From Cyanobium sp. ATX 6F1 (GTDB taxonomy: Bacteria; Cyanobacteriota; Cyanobacteriia; PCC-6307; Cyanobiaceae), in NCBI RefSeq assembly GCF_024346315.1, contig NZ_JAGQCS010000001.1, positions 124,001 to 188,000 of the forward strand: DNA of 64,000 nucleotides, read 5' to 3'. Made by a program: the position numbers and the translations under genes. The notes beneath the pieces were generated by a model. The model did not search any database and was not told the DNA's origin. It saw only the letters and a program-made list of their open reading frames with translations. Each line of letters opens with the position of its first letter. Within the stretch, counting starts at the first letter, position 1. Of this stretch, positions 19,680 through 30,881 are shown one piece after another.

Positions 19680-20695
19680 GCCGCCGCCGGGAACTGCTGC
19701 GCTACGTCGGCGCCCGCCTGGCGCTGGCGCCGGTGATGCTGTGGCTGATCGCCAGCCTCGTGTTCCTGCTCCTGCGGGTGGCCCCGGGCGACCCGATCGA
19801 TGCCTTGCTGGGCACCCGCGCCCCGGAGGCGGCCCGGGCCGCGTTGCGGCACCAGCTGGGGCTTGATCAACCGCTGCTGGTGCAGTACGGCCATTTCCTG
19901 GCCGATCTGGTGCAGGGCAACCTGGGCGAATCGCTCACCAACCAGACCCCCGTGGCCGAGGTGATCCGCCAGAGCCTGCCCGCCAGCCTGGAGCTGGGGG
20001 TGGTGGCGCTGCTGATCGCGGCGGTGCTGGGTCTGGCGGCCGGCTTCAGCGGCATCGCCAGGCCGGAGGGCAAGCTCGATCTGGCCGGCCGGTTGTATGG
20101 CATCGGCACCTATGCCCTGCCTCCCTTCTGGGCCGCCATGGTGGTGCAGTTGATCTTTGCGGTGGGCCTGGGTTGGTTTCCCGTGGGCGGCCGCTTCTCC
20201 CCCACCCTGGTGCCCCCCAGTGGCACGGGCTTCTACCTGCTGGACAGCCTGCTGGCGGGCAACGGCCCACAGCTGCTCGGCAGCCTGCGCCACCTGGTGC
20301 TGCCGGCGGCCACCCTCGGACTGCTGCTCAGCGGCATCTTTGACAACGCCCTGCGCCTGAATCTGCGCCGCGCCCTGCGCTCCGACTACGTGGAGGCGGC
20401 CCGCAGCCGGGGGATCGGGGAGTTGCAGGTGGTGCTGCGCCATGCCCTGCCCAACGCCCTGCTGCCCGTGCTCACGATCACCGGCATCACCGTGGCCTCA
20501 CTGATCGGCGGCGCCCTGCTGATCGAGGTCACCTTCTCCTGGCCGGGCATCGCCTTCCGTCTGCAGGAGGCGATCAGCCAGCGGGACTACAACCTGGTGC
20601 AGGGGATCGTGGTGGTGGTGGCGGCTCTGGTGGTGCTGGTGAGCGTGGCGGTGGATGTGCTCGTGGCCCTGCTGGATCCGCGCATCCGCTTCTGA
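19676..20695 (+). CDS. DppB-like ABC transporter permease
   Basis: This 339-aa protein has about six membrane helices. The N-terminus RYVGARLALAPVMLWLIASL and the LRVAPGDPIDALLG motif are typical of DppB/OppB/NikB. The cytoplasmic EAA-like loop is DYVEAARSRGIGELQVVLRHALPNALLPV. The ATG overlaps the binding-protein stop. A partner DppC-type permease and the ATPases are absent here: the next gene is convergent, 3 bp away. Confidence 0.9.
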   Translation: MSRRRELLRYVGARLALAPVMLWLIASLVFLLLRVAPGDPIDALLGTRAPEAARAALRHQLGLDQPLLVQYGHFLADLVQGNLGESLTNQTPVAEVIRQSLPASLELGVVALLIAAVLGLAAGFSGIARPEGKLDLAGRLYGIGTYALPPFWAAMVVQLIFAVGLGWFPVGGRFSPTLVPPSGTGFYLLDSLLAGNGPQLLGSLRHLVLPAATLGLLLSGIFDNALRLNLRRALRSDYVEAARSRGIGELQVVLRHALPNALLPVLTITGITVASLIGGALLIEVTFSWPGIAFRLQEAISQRDYNLVQGIVVVVAALVVLVSVAVDVLVALLDPRIRF

Positions 20696-20698
20696 GGC

Positions 20699-22282
20699 TC
20701 AGAGCCCCTGACGCCAACGCTGGGCGGCCCCAGCATCGAGCACGTAGGCCGTCACGGACTCCCGTTGAAGCTTCTGGGCGGGCAGGGGCTGGCCGAGCTC
20801 CAGGCCCGCAAGGAAATCACCGGTGAGCTGCAGCATCAGGGCCTGGGCCTGCCGGGGTTCCACCCCCACGAAGGCGTCACCGATCTTGAACAGGGCCTGA
20901 TCCGCGGAGGGGAGGCGCACGGGCGAAAAGTGGCTGGCCCCATCCACCAGCACCAGCCGGCTGAGGGGATGGTTGCCGGGCAGGAACTGATCCAGCTGCT
21001 CGGACACGGGCGGAGTGACCAGATCGAGGCTGCCCCCCAGCAGCAGCAGCGGCACCGGAAGGCGCTCCAGGCCGTGATGGGGCCAGAGCAGGCTGCCGAA
21101 ACTGTTGAAGGCCACCACCCCCGCCACCGGCACGGTCGACCTGGCTGGCGGCAGGCTGACCTGATTCAGCTGGCACTGCAGCAGCCTCGAGAGGTTGATC
21201 AGCGGGATCGAGTTCAGGGCCCGACGGCAGCGGCGGCCCAGGCCCGGTTCCGGACGCAGGCCCGCCGCCAGCAGCGCGGAGAGACCGCCGAGGGAATGGC
21301 CCATCAACACCACCGAGTCGCCGAGCCGGGGCAGCCGGCCGCTGCGCTCGGCGGAAAGCACCGCCTCCAGGTCCGCCAGACGATCGGGCAGGGTTTCCGC
21401 CCCAGGCAGGGGCCGGCGACCATCCAGCAGCTCCTTGACGGCCTTTTGATCGCTGCCGGGGTGCTCCAAGGCCAGCACCGACCAGCCCCGGGCGGCCAGT
21501 TCAGCCCCCAGCCAGCCCATCTGCTCGGCGCTGCCACCCAGCCCAGGCATGAGCACCACCCAGCTGCGATGGCGGGTGCTCTGGGCGCGCCAGAGCTCCA
21601 GGGGCAGGGGCACCGCCCGGTGGGCCACGGGCAGCAGCAGCCGCTCCGGCTGCCGGGGGGCTACAGCCTGGCGTCCCTGGCCCTGCGGGCGGGGAACACC
21701 GGCGGGTTCCAAGGGAGCCTCGGCAAGGGCGGGGGCCGCCGGCAGGGGCAGCTGGCGCAGCCGCTCCATGGCCCGTCCCTGGTCGCGCAACTGTTGGCGC
21801 CACTCGGCCGCCAGAACGATCAAACCATCGAGCTGCAGCGTCAGCCGGTTCACCGGCACCGCCCGCAGCAGATCGAGCACGTTCACCTCCGCCTGGCGCC
21901 CCAACAGCTCCCGCAACGAGGACAGCAGCACGTCACCGCCGCCGTCGCCCTCGGCGCTGATCAGCTCCCCCACCTCCGCCGCCACCTGGCGTCCCGCCCA
22001 GCTCTGCAGCAGTTGCTGGCCGAAGGTGCGATCCCGCAGCAAGGGCGCCCGCAGCAGCCGTGCCAGGTCCTGGCGGCTGCGGGCGTCCAGAACCTCCATC
22101 CACACCCCCAGATCCCCCTGGCGGCTGTCGGGGGAGCGGCTCCAGGCCTCCAGCTGACGCAGGTCCAGGGGCAGGGTGAGCCCATCGAGGCGCACATCGA
22201 GATGCTCGGCGGCCCCTGCGGGCGAGCCCCCCAGCAGCAGACTGCTGAGCGCGATAGGCAGCCAGCGGGAGCGGTTTGACAC
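20699..22282 (-). CDS. Secreted alpha/beta hydrolase with DUF1400-type N-terminus
   Basis: This 527-aa protein begins at GTG 22282, with GAGG 5 bp upstream. The signal peptide is SRWLPIALSSLLLGGSPAGA. The N-terminal part (HLDVRLDGLTLPLDLRQLEAWS) resembles the cyanobacterial DUF1400 domain. The alpha/beta hydrolase domain starts near 225: SWVVLMPGLGGSAEQMGWLG, nucleophile elbow GHSLGG, acid in LLGGSLDLVTPP, and His in DGASHFSPV. It is probably a periplasmic esterase or lipase of unknown substrate. Its start overlaps the divergent MFS start by 7 bp if both outermost starts are used. Confidence 0.8.
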   Translation of the reverse strand: MSNRSRWLPIALSSLLLGGSPAGAAEHLDVRLDGLTLPLDLRQLEAWSRSPDSRQGDLGVWMEVLDARSRQDLARLLRAPLLRDRTFGQQLLQSWAGRQVAAEVGELISAEGDGGGDVLLSSLRELLGRQAEVNVLDLLRAVPVNRLTLQLDGLIVLAAEWRQQLRDQGRAMERLRQLPLPAAPALAEAPLEPAGVPRPQGQGRQAVAPRQPERLLLPVAHRAVPLPLELWRAQSTRHRSWVVLMPGLGGSAEQMGWLGAELAARGWSVLALEHPGSDQKAVKELLDGRRPLPGAETLPDRLADLEAVLSAERSGRLPRLGDSVVLMGHSLGGLSALLAAGLRPEPGLGRRCRRALNSIPLINLSRLLQCQLNQVSLPPARSTVPVAGVVAFNSFGSLLWPHHGLERLPVPLLLLGGSLDLVTPPVSEQLDQFLPGNHPLSRLVLVDGASHFSPVRLPSADQALFKIGDAFVGVEPRQAQALMLQLTGDFLAGLELGQPLPAQKLQRESVTAYVLDAGAAQRWRQGL

Positions 22283-23496
22283 AGCCTCATGCGGGAACCA
22301 GGGCCAGGGCCTGGTGGTCCCAGTTTCCCGTGCCGCTGCGTGAAGTCGCCCTGATCCGACTGATCGCCAGTGTGGGGGCGGGCGGGGTGCTTTATCTGAC
22401 GCCGATGGTGTTCCACGCCGTGCGCGTCTCCGCCACCGGCGTGGGCAGCGGTCTGGCGGCGGCGGCCCTGGCCGGCACCCTGAGCCGATTCTTCAGTGGC
22501 TGGTTGCTGGACCGGGGTCTCAACGGCGCCGTGCCGGTGCAGCTGGCGGCGCTGCTCTCCCTGCTGGCGGACACGCAACTGCTGCTGGCCGACGGGTTCG
22601 GCGGTTACCTGCGCGGTCAGCTGCTGCTGGGGGTGGCCATGGGGCTCTACTGGCCCGCGATCGAACTGGCCGTCGCCCAGAGCTGTGGATCCTTCCCCTC
22701 CAGCCGGGGCTTCGCCCTCGCCCGCAGCGCCGATGCCGCCGGCATCGCCACGGGGGCACTGGCGGGGGCACTGCTGTCGCAGCTCGGGAAGCTGCGGGGC
22801 ATCTACCTGGTGGACATCGCCTGCATGGTGGTGCTGATCCTGGTGCTGGCCCTGCGGCCCCTGCCTGTGGCCCAACCCCTGGCCGCCGCCGCCGGCCGTT
22901 CAGGGCGCTGGTGGTTGGCGCTGCTGCCGATGCTGGGGGTGACGGTGCTGGCCACAGCGATGCCGGTCCTGCTGCAGAGCGCCCTGCCCCTCGACCTGCT
23001 GCGCGGCGGGCTTGCGCGTGCACCGATGGCCGAGCAGTTGGGCAGCCTGCTGATCGGACTGCAACTGGTCCTGCTGCTGCTGCTCCAGTGGCCGGTGGGC
23101 CGTGCCCTGGCGGACCGGCCGGTGCGCTTCGGCCTGGGACTGAGCCTGATCTGTTTCGCCCTCGGCAATGGCCTGCTGGCCCTCTCCGCCTTTGGGCAGG
23201 CCAGCACCGCGGTGCTGCTGCTGGCCCAGCTGCCCCTGGCCCTGGGGGAGGCGGCGTTCCTCCCCACCGCCACCGAGGCGGTGGTGGAACTCAGCCCGCC
23301 GGAGCACAAGGGTCTGGCGATGGCCCTGTTCTCCCAGTGCTTTGCCCTCAGTGCCTTCGTGGCGCCCCTGGTGGCCGGCCAACTGCTGGACCGCCAGGGC
23401 CACGGGGTGGGGCTCTGGTCGCTGATGGGGGTGCTTTGTCTGGCGGGGCTGGGGCTGGTGAGGCAGTTACGCCCCAGGGTCAGGCTTGGCACCTGA
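22276..23496 (+). CDS. MFS transporter
   Basis: This protein of about 406 aa has 12 predicted hydrophobic segments and the central basic loop typical of major facilitator proteins. There is no strong substrate signature; it resembles drug- or sugar-efflux families. The TTG at 22276 has GGGAG just upstream but overlaps the start of the divergent hydrolase. GTG 22330 is a reasonable alternative. The 3' end overlaps a convergent small gene by 30 bp. Confidence 0.8.
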   Translation: MTQPHAGTRARAWWSQFPVPLREVALIRLIASVGAGGVLYLTPMVFHAVRVSATGVGSGLAAAALAGTLSRFFSGWLLDRGLNGAVPVQLAALLSLLADTQLLLADGFGGYLRGQLLLGVAMGLYWPAIELAVAQSCGSFPSSRGFALARSADAAGIATGALAGALLSQLGKLRGIYLVDIACMVVLILVLALRPLPVAQPLAAAAGRSGRWWLALLPMLGVTVLATAMPVLLQSALPLDLLRGGLARAPMAEQLGSLLIGLQLVLLLLLQWPVGRALADRPVRFGLGLSLICFALGNGLLALSAFGQASTAVLLLAQLPLALGEAAFLPTATEAVVELSPPEHKGLAMALFSQCFALSAFVAPLVAGQLLDRQGHGVGLWSLMGVLCLAGLGLVRQLRPRVRLGT

Positions 23497-23679
23497 ACCA
23501 GGCACCCAGGCTTCGTGGGGCAGCGGTTCGGTGCCGTACTCCCAGTCGTCGTAATCGGGGTCGTTGCGGATGCGCTGGTGCAGTTCCTTCTGCACCTCGA
23601 AGTTGTGGGGATGCTCTTCCGGGGCAGCGGGTTCGGAGGCAGCTGATCTGGACGCAGCGGGTTCGTGATTCACACTCAT
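23467..23679 (-). CDS. Small acidic hypothetical protein
   Basis: This 70-aa product has an Ala/Pro/Glu-rich N-terminal third (ASRSAASEPAAPEEHPH). A denser C-terminal part follows: NFEVQKELHQRIRNDPDYDD, then WEYGTEPLPHEAW. The second part is rich in charged and aromatic residues and looks like a real folded or binding motif. The ATG is at 23679 and the stop lies inside the 3' end of the MFS gene (30-bp overlap). I do not recognise the family. Confidence 0.55.
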   Translation of the reverse strand: MSVNHEPAASRSAASEPAAPEEHPHNFEVQKELHQRIRNDPDYDDWEYGTEPLPHEAWVPGSGAKPDPGA

Positions 23680-23751
23680 GGCCAGCCGGGATCTGTTGCA
23701 CCGATTCTCACCGACGATCGGCGCCATCCGCAGGCGTGAAGCATTCAGGTC

Positions 23752-25065
23752 ATGGACGATCCCTCCTTTCAGTCGATTCCGGCCAACCCCTTCATCACAC
23801 CGGTCCCAACGGACTTCCTCTGGGGCGTGGCCACGGCGGCTTATCAGGTGGAGGGTCACACCAGCGGCAATGACTGGGCCCGCTTCGAGACGATTCCAGG
23901 AATGATCAAGGGCGGCGCCCGCAGTGGAGCCGCCGCCGACCATTGGAACCGTGTCTCCGAAGACGTCGGGCTGATCAAGGCGCTGGGGGCCAATGCCCAC
24001 CGGTTCTCGATCGAGTGGAGCCGCCTTGAGCCCGCCCCCGGCCACTGGGATCAGCGGGCCTGGGACCACTACGCCGACGAGATCGCCCAGTTGCGTGCGG
24101 TTGGCATCGAGCCGATGCTCACCCTGCTGCACTTCACCCTGCCCGGATGGCTGGCGGAGCGCGGCGGGCTGGTGGCTGAGGAGTTTCCCCAGCGCCTGGA
24201 GAGCTTCGCCGCCGAGGCCGGGCGTCGCCTCGGTGCGGACGTGCGCTTCTGGTGCACCCTCAACGAGCCGAATGTGCAGATGTTCTACGGCTATGTGAAC
24301 GGCCTATGGCCGCCGGGTCTGCGGGATAAAGCCCTGGCGGTCCGGGCCTTCGCCGGTCTGCTGCGGGGCCATGCCCTCGCCGCCCGTGCCCTGCGGGCGG
24401 CCTGCCCTGGGGCGCAGATCGGCGCCGCCATGCATCTGGTGGTCGCGGAGCCCCTTCGGCGCTGGTGGCCGCTGGATCGCCTGGCGACGCGCCTGCTGGA
24501 AACCGGCTTCAACTGGGCCTTCTACGACTCGATCCAGCGGGGTGCCCTGCAGCTGAGGCTGCCGGGATTCCCCGTGCTCGATGAGGCGATGGCCGAGCTC
24601 GCCGGTTCCGCCGATTTCGTGGGCGTCAACTTCTACCGGCGCCACCTGGTGCGCTTCGCTCCTGAGGCCCCGACGATGGTGGAGTTGCGATCGGGCCCGG
24701 GACCGCTCAGCGACGCCGGCGTCGAGATCCATCCCCAGGGGTTGCTGACGATCCTGCGGCGGGTCTGGAACCGTTACCAGCTGCCGGTGATGATCACCGA
24801 AAACGGCGTGGCCGATGCCGCCGGCCGCCTGCGGGGCCCCTACCTGCGCTCCCATGCCTACGCCATGGCCTGGGCGATGGCGGAAGGAATCCCGGTCAAG
24901 GGCTACTTCCACTGGTCGCTGCTCGACAACTTCGAGTGGACCGATGGCTACACGCTGCGCTTCGGTCTGTATGGCGTCGACTTCGCCACCCAGGAGCGGC
25001 GGTGGGGCCCCGGCGCTGAGGAATTTCGGCGCTTGGCGGCCCTGCTGGCGGCCCAGCGCCCTTGA
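23752..25065 (+). CDS. Glycoside hydrolase family 1 (beta-glucosidase-like)
   Basis: This 437-aa TIM-barrel enzyme shows the GH1 start FLWGVATAAYQVEG and the acid/base Glu172 in TLNEPNV. The nucleophile is Glu350 in MITENGVAD, with the end block GYFHWSLLDNFEWTDGY. It hydrolyses beta-glucosides or related beta-glycosides. There is no signal peptide, so it acts in the cytoplasm. Candidate substrates in this group include cellobiose-like and glucosylglycerol-type compounds, but none can be chosen from sequence alone. It is divergent from the 70-aa gene by 72 bp. Confidence 0.9.
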   Translation: MDDPSFQSIPANPFITPVPTDFLWGVATAAYQVEGHTSGNDWARFETIPGMIKGGARSGAAADHWNRVSEDVGLIKALGANAHRFSIEWSRLEPAPGHWDQRAWDHYADEIAQLRAVGIEPMLTLLHFTLPGWLAERGGLVAEEFPQRLESFAAEAGRRLGADVRFWCTLNEPNVQMFYGYVNGLWPPGLRDKALAVRAFAGLLRGHALAARALRAACPGAQIGAAMHLVVAEPLRRWWPLDRLATRLLETGFNWAFYDSIQRGALQLRLPGFPVLDEAMAELAGSADFVGVNFYRRHLVRFAPEAPTMVELRSGPGPLSDAGVEIHPQGLLTILRRVWNRYQLPVMITENGVADAAGRLRGPYLRSHAYAMAWAMAEGIPVKGYFHWSLLDNFEWTDGYTLRFGLYGVDFATQERRWGPGAEEFRRLAALLAAQRP

Positions 25066-25074
25066 GGGATGTGA

Positions 25075-27346
<2,272 letters not shown>

Positions 27347-27348
<2 letters not shown>

Positions 27349-27366
27349 GCCGGCCGCGGCCGACTC
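27347..27366. terminator. GC-rich hairpin between convergent katG and ychF
   Basis: GAGCCGGCC pairs with GGCCGACTC across a CG-rich loop with one C-A mismatch. It overlaps both stop codons and has no T-run, so a role as a bidirectional 3' end is only likely. Confidence 0.35.
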
Positions 27367-28456
27367 AGACGTTGAACAGAAACTCCATCACATCTCCTTC
27401 GGCCACCACGTACTCCTTGCCCTCGCTGCGCAACCAGCCGCGGTTGCGGGCCTCGGCCAGGGAACCGGCCTCGATCAGCTGCTCGTAGGCCACGGTCTGG
27501 GCGCGAATGAAGCCCCGCTCGAAATCGGTGTGGATCACGCCGGCGGCCTGGGGGGCGGTCATGCCCGCGTGGATCGTCCAGGCCCGGGTTTCCTTCTCGC
27601 CGGTGGTGAAGTACGTGCGCAGGCCCAGCAGCTGGTAGGTGGCGCGGATCAGGCTCTTGAGCCCCCCCTCGCTCACCCCCAGGCCCGCCAGGTAATCGGC
27701 GCGCTCCTCCTCGCCCAGATCCACCAGTTCGGCCTCCACCTGGGCGGAGATGCGCACGGATTCGGCCCCCTCACGGCCCGCCAGTTCCAGCACCGCGCGG
27801 CTGTGGTCGTTGCCGGCCGCCAGGTCGTCTTCGCTGACGTTGGTGGCGTAGATGATCGGCTTGAGGGTGAGCAGCCCCAGGGGCCGGATCAGGCTCTGCT
27901 CCTCCTCGCTCAGCCCCAGGCTGCGGGCGGCGCCCCCCTGCTCCAGCACCAGCTGGATGCGCCCCAGCAGGGCATCCTCGGCCTGGGCCTCCTTGCTGGT
28001 GCGGGCCTGCTTCTTGAGTCGCTCGCGCCGTTTCTCCACCTGGGCCAGGTCCGAGAGGCCCAGCTCCAGGTTGATCACCTCGGCATCCCGCACCGGCTGA
28101 ACGCTGCCGGAAACGTGGATCACGTCGTCGTCCTCAAAGCAGCGCACCACGTGCACGATCGCGTCCACCTCGCGGATGTTGGCGAGGAACTTGTTGCCCA
28201 GACCCTCCCCCTGGCTGGCGCCGGCCACCAGCCCGGCGATGTCCACGAACTCCACCCGGGTGGGGATCAGCTCCTTGGAGCGGGAGATCGCCGAGAGCTT
28301 GGCCAGGCGCGCATCCGGCAGGGCCACGATGCCCACGTTCGGCTCGATCGTGCAGAAGGGAAAGTTGGCGGCCTGGGCCTGGGCGTTGGCCACCAGAGCG
28401 TTGAAGAGGGTGGATTTGCCCACGTTGGGCAGCCCCACGATTCCGGCTTTGAGCAT
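27365..28456 (-). CDS. ychF: Obg-family ATPase/GTPase YchF
   Basis: This 363-aa protein has G1 GLPNVGKST (8-16), the switch motif [20 protein letters not shown], the NVSEDD segment in place of NKxD, and a C-terminal TGS domain ([20 protein letters not shown] to the end). YchF binds ATP, associates with ribosomes and modulates oxidative-stress responses. The frame continues upstream, but ATG 28456 gives the canonical [13 protein letters not shown] start. TAGATT lies 8-13 bp upstream. Confidence 0.95.
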   Translation of the reverse strand: MLKAGIVGLPNVGKSTLFNALVANAQAQAANFPFCTIEPNVGIVALPDARLAKLSAISRSKELIPTRVEFVDIAGLVAGASQGEGLGNKFLANIREVDAIVHVVRCFEDDDVIHVSGSVQPVRDAEVINLELGLSDLAQVEKRRERLKKQARTSKEAQAEDALLGRIQLVLEQGGAARSLGLSEEEQSLIRPLGLLTLKPIIYATNVSEDDLAAGNDHSRAVLELAGREGAESVRISAQVEAELVDLGEEERADYLAGLGVSEGGLKSLIRATYQLLGLRTYFTTGEKETRAWTIHAGMTAPQAAGVIHTDFERGFIRAQTVAYEQLIEAGSLAEARNRGWLRSEGKEYVVAEGDVMEFLFNV

Positions 28457-28562
28457 GGGCCGGAATCTAAACGGGTCGGTCTTCGCCACCTTCGGGCTCG
28501 CCATTCGCGGCCGGAACCATCAAGACTGGGGCCACCGCCGCATCCGACCCATTCCTTCCTCC

Positions 28563-29732
28563 ATGCTCCAACCAGCCCCGAGGGTCGCTGGGGAGACCAA
28601 GCCAACGGGTCCGATCAAGCGCCCTCGCCGGCAACGCCAACGTGTCTGGGCCGCCGGCGCCCTGGCCCTGGCGGTCGCCATCGGCGGCTTCAGCCTCTGG
28701 TCGAGCCGGCGCAGCGCTGAGCGCTCCAAAAACCTCAGCACTTACACCGTGAGCGCCGAGCGCGGCAGCCTGCCCGGCATCGTCAGCGCCAGCGGTGAAC
28801 TGAAGGCCGTGCGCAGCGTCAACGTCAGCCCCAAGCGCGGTGGCGTGCTGCAGACCCTTTTCATCGACGAGGGTGAGCGGGTGAAGGCGGGCCAGCCCAT
28901 CGCCCTGATGGACAGCGGCGATCTCCAGGACCGCGAAAGCGAATTCCAGGCCCAGGTGCGCCAGGCGCAGGCGGAATACCGCCGCAGCCGCTCGGAGTTC
29001 GAACGGCGGCGCAAGCTCTACGCCCAGGGCGCCATCAGCCAGGACGACTTCATCTCCTTCAACACCCGCCTGGCCACCAGCCAGGCCGCCCTCGACGCCG
29101 CCCGGCAGCGGAGCGGCCAACGCGGCGTGGAACGCTCCGAACTGACCATCCGCGCCCCCTTCGACGGGGTGATCACCCAGCGCTTCGCCGATCCTGGCGC
29201 CTTCGTCACCCCGACCACGGCGGCCTCGGCCAACGCCGGGGCCAGCAGCTCCTCGGTGGTGGAACTGGCCCAGGGCCTCGAGGCGGTGGCCAAGGTGCCC
29301 GAGAACGACATCGGACGCATCCGGGTGGGTCAGGCGGCCAGCCTGCGGGTGGATGCCTTCCCCGACCGGCGTTTCGCCGCCCAGGTCAAACAGATCGCCC
29401 CGCGGGCGGTCAAGACCAACAACGTCACCTCCTTCGAGGTGAAGCTTCAGCTGATCAATCCGCCGCCGGAGCTGCGCATCGGCATGACCGCCGACATCGA
29501 CTTCCAGACCGGCCAGCTAGCGGTGCGCACCCTGGTGCCCACCGTGGCCGTGGTCACCGAAGGCGGCAAGCCGGGGGTGCTGCTGGTGGGCAAGGGCAAC
29601 GAACCCACCTTCCAGCCCGTGGAACTGGGTAACAGCAGCGGCCGGAACACCCAGATCCTCAGCGGCCTGAACCCCGGCACGAAGGTGTTCATCGACCTGC
29701 CGCCCTGGGCTAAGAAGCGACCCGGGAGTTGA
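28563..29732 (+). CDS. HlyD/MacA-type periplasmic adaptor protein
   Basis: This 389-aa protein has a basic N-terminus and a membrane anchor ([19 protein letters not shown]). A lipoyl/barrel-sandwich half follows ([34 protein letters not shown]), then a coiled-coil hairpin (about 120-190), the second lipoyl half ([20 protein letters not shown]) and a beta-barrel domain. Such adaptors link an inner-membrane ABC or RND pump to an outer-membrane channel. No MacB-like pump is adjacent. The 3' end overlaps wecB by 23 bp. Confidence 0.87.
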   Translation: MLQPAPRVAGETKPTGPIKRPRRQRQRVWAAGALALAVAIGGFSLWSSRRSAERSKNLSTYTVSAERGSLPGIVSASGELKAVRSVNVSPKRGGVLQTLFIDEGERVKAGQPIALMDSGDLQDRESEFQAQVRQAQAEYRRSRSEFERRRKLYAQGAISQDDFISFNTRLATSQAALDAARQRSGQRGVERSELTIRAPFDGVITQRFADPGAFVTPTTAASANAGASSSSVVELAQGLEAVAKVPENDIGRIRVGQAASLRVDAFPDRRFAAQVKQIAPRAVKTNNVTSFEVKLQLINPPPELRIGMTADIDFQTGQLAVRTLVPTVAVVTEGGKPGVLLVGKGNEPTFQPVELGNSSGRNTQILSGLNPGTKVFIDLPPWAKKRPGS

Positions 29733-30834
29733 GCAGCGCCCGGCTGGCCTCCAGGATCCTGCCGCTGGCCTGGCCATCGCCGAAGGGGTTGTGGGCCTGG
29801 GCCATCGCCGCGTAGGCGGCCGGATCCTCCAGCAGCTGTGAGGCTTCGCGCACGATGTCGGCGGTGTCGGTGCCGATCAGGCGGGCGGTGCCTGAATCGA
29901 CCGCCTCAGGCCGCTCCGTGGTGCGCCGCAGCACCAGCACGGGCTTGCCCAGGGCCGGTGCCTCCTCCTGCAGACCACCGGAATCTGTGAGCAGCAGCGT
30001 GCAGCCACGGATCGCCGCCACCAGACGGTCGTAGTCGAGCGGTTCGGTGAGGAAGGCCCTGGGGTGGCTGCCCAGCAGCGCTTCGAGTGGTTCCCGCACG
30101 GTGGGATTGCGGTGCAGGGGCAGCAGCAGGGCGGTGTCGGGGAAGCGCTCCAGCAGCTCCAGGAAGCCATGGCCGATGTCCTGCAGACGGGGGCCCCAGT
30201 TCTCGCGCCGGTGCACCGTGGCCAGGATCACCCGCTGCCGCTGCCAGTCGAGGCCGGGGATCACCAGCTGGGGGGCGCGCTCGGCCATCAGCAGCAGGGC
30301 ATCGATCACCGTGTTGCCGGTGACCAGCACGCGCCCCACCACGCCGGAGGCCCTGAGATTGGCCTCAGAGACGCGGGTGGGAGCGAAATGCAGCTGGGCC
30401 ACCTGGGAGATCAAACGTCGGTTGGCCTCCTCGGGGAAGGGATCCAGCAGGTTGTCCGTGCGCAGGCCCGCCTCCACGTGGCCCACGGGGATCTGCTCGT
30501 AGAAAGCGGCCAGGGCCGAGGCGAAGGCGGTGGTGGTGTCCCCCTGCACCAGCACCAGATCGGGCCGATGGGCCGTGAACTCCTCACGCAGCCCCTGCAA
30601 GGCCGCACAGGTGACGTGGGTGAGGGTCTGCTTCGGGGCCATCAGCGCCAGGTCCAGATCGGCCGTGAGCCCGAACAGATCCATCACCTGGCTCACCATC
30701 TCCCTGTGCTGGCCGGTCAGCACCACCCGGGTGCGCAGATCAGTGGCCGCGCGGAAGGCCATGATCACCGGCGCCAGTTTGATCGCCTCTGGCCGGGTGC
30801 CGAGCACGATGGTGACCAGGGGAAGAGGGGTCAA
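29710..30834 (-). CDS. wecB: UDP-N-acetylglucosamine 2-epimerase (non-hydrolysing)
   Basis: This 374-aa GT-B-fold protein begins [18 protein letters not shown]. It has [28 protein letters not shown] and the C-terminal [20 protein letters not shown], all hallmarks of WecB. It interconverts UDP-GlcNAc and UDP-ManNAc for surface polysaccharides. A nanE gene, also in ManNAc chemistry, lies about 23 kb away. It converges on the adaptor gene with a 23-bp overlap. Confidence 0.94.
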   Translation of the reverse strand: MTPLPLVTIVLGTRPEAIKLAPVIMAFRAATDLRTRVVLTGQHREMVSQVMDLFGLTADLDLALMAPKQTLTHVTCAALQGLREEFTAHRPDLVLVQGDTTTAFASALAAFYEQIPVGHVEAGLRTDNLLDPFPEEANRRLISQVAQLHFAPTRVSEANLRASGVVGRVLVTGNTVIDALLLMAERAPQLVIPGLDWQRQRVILATVHRRENWGPRLQDIGHGFLELLERFPDTALLLPLHRNPTVREPLEALLGSHPRAFLTEPLDYDRLVAAIRGCTLLLTDSGGLQEEAPALGKPVLVLRRTTERPEAVDSGTARLIGTDTADIVREASQLLEDPAAYAAMAQAHNPFGDGQASGRILEASRALLNSRVAS

Positions 30835-30881
30835 AACGGCGCAGCAATCGGGCGGATCCTAAAGATGGGCGCCGCAGACCC

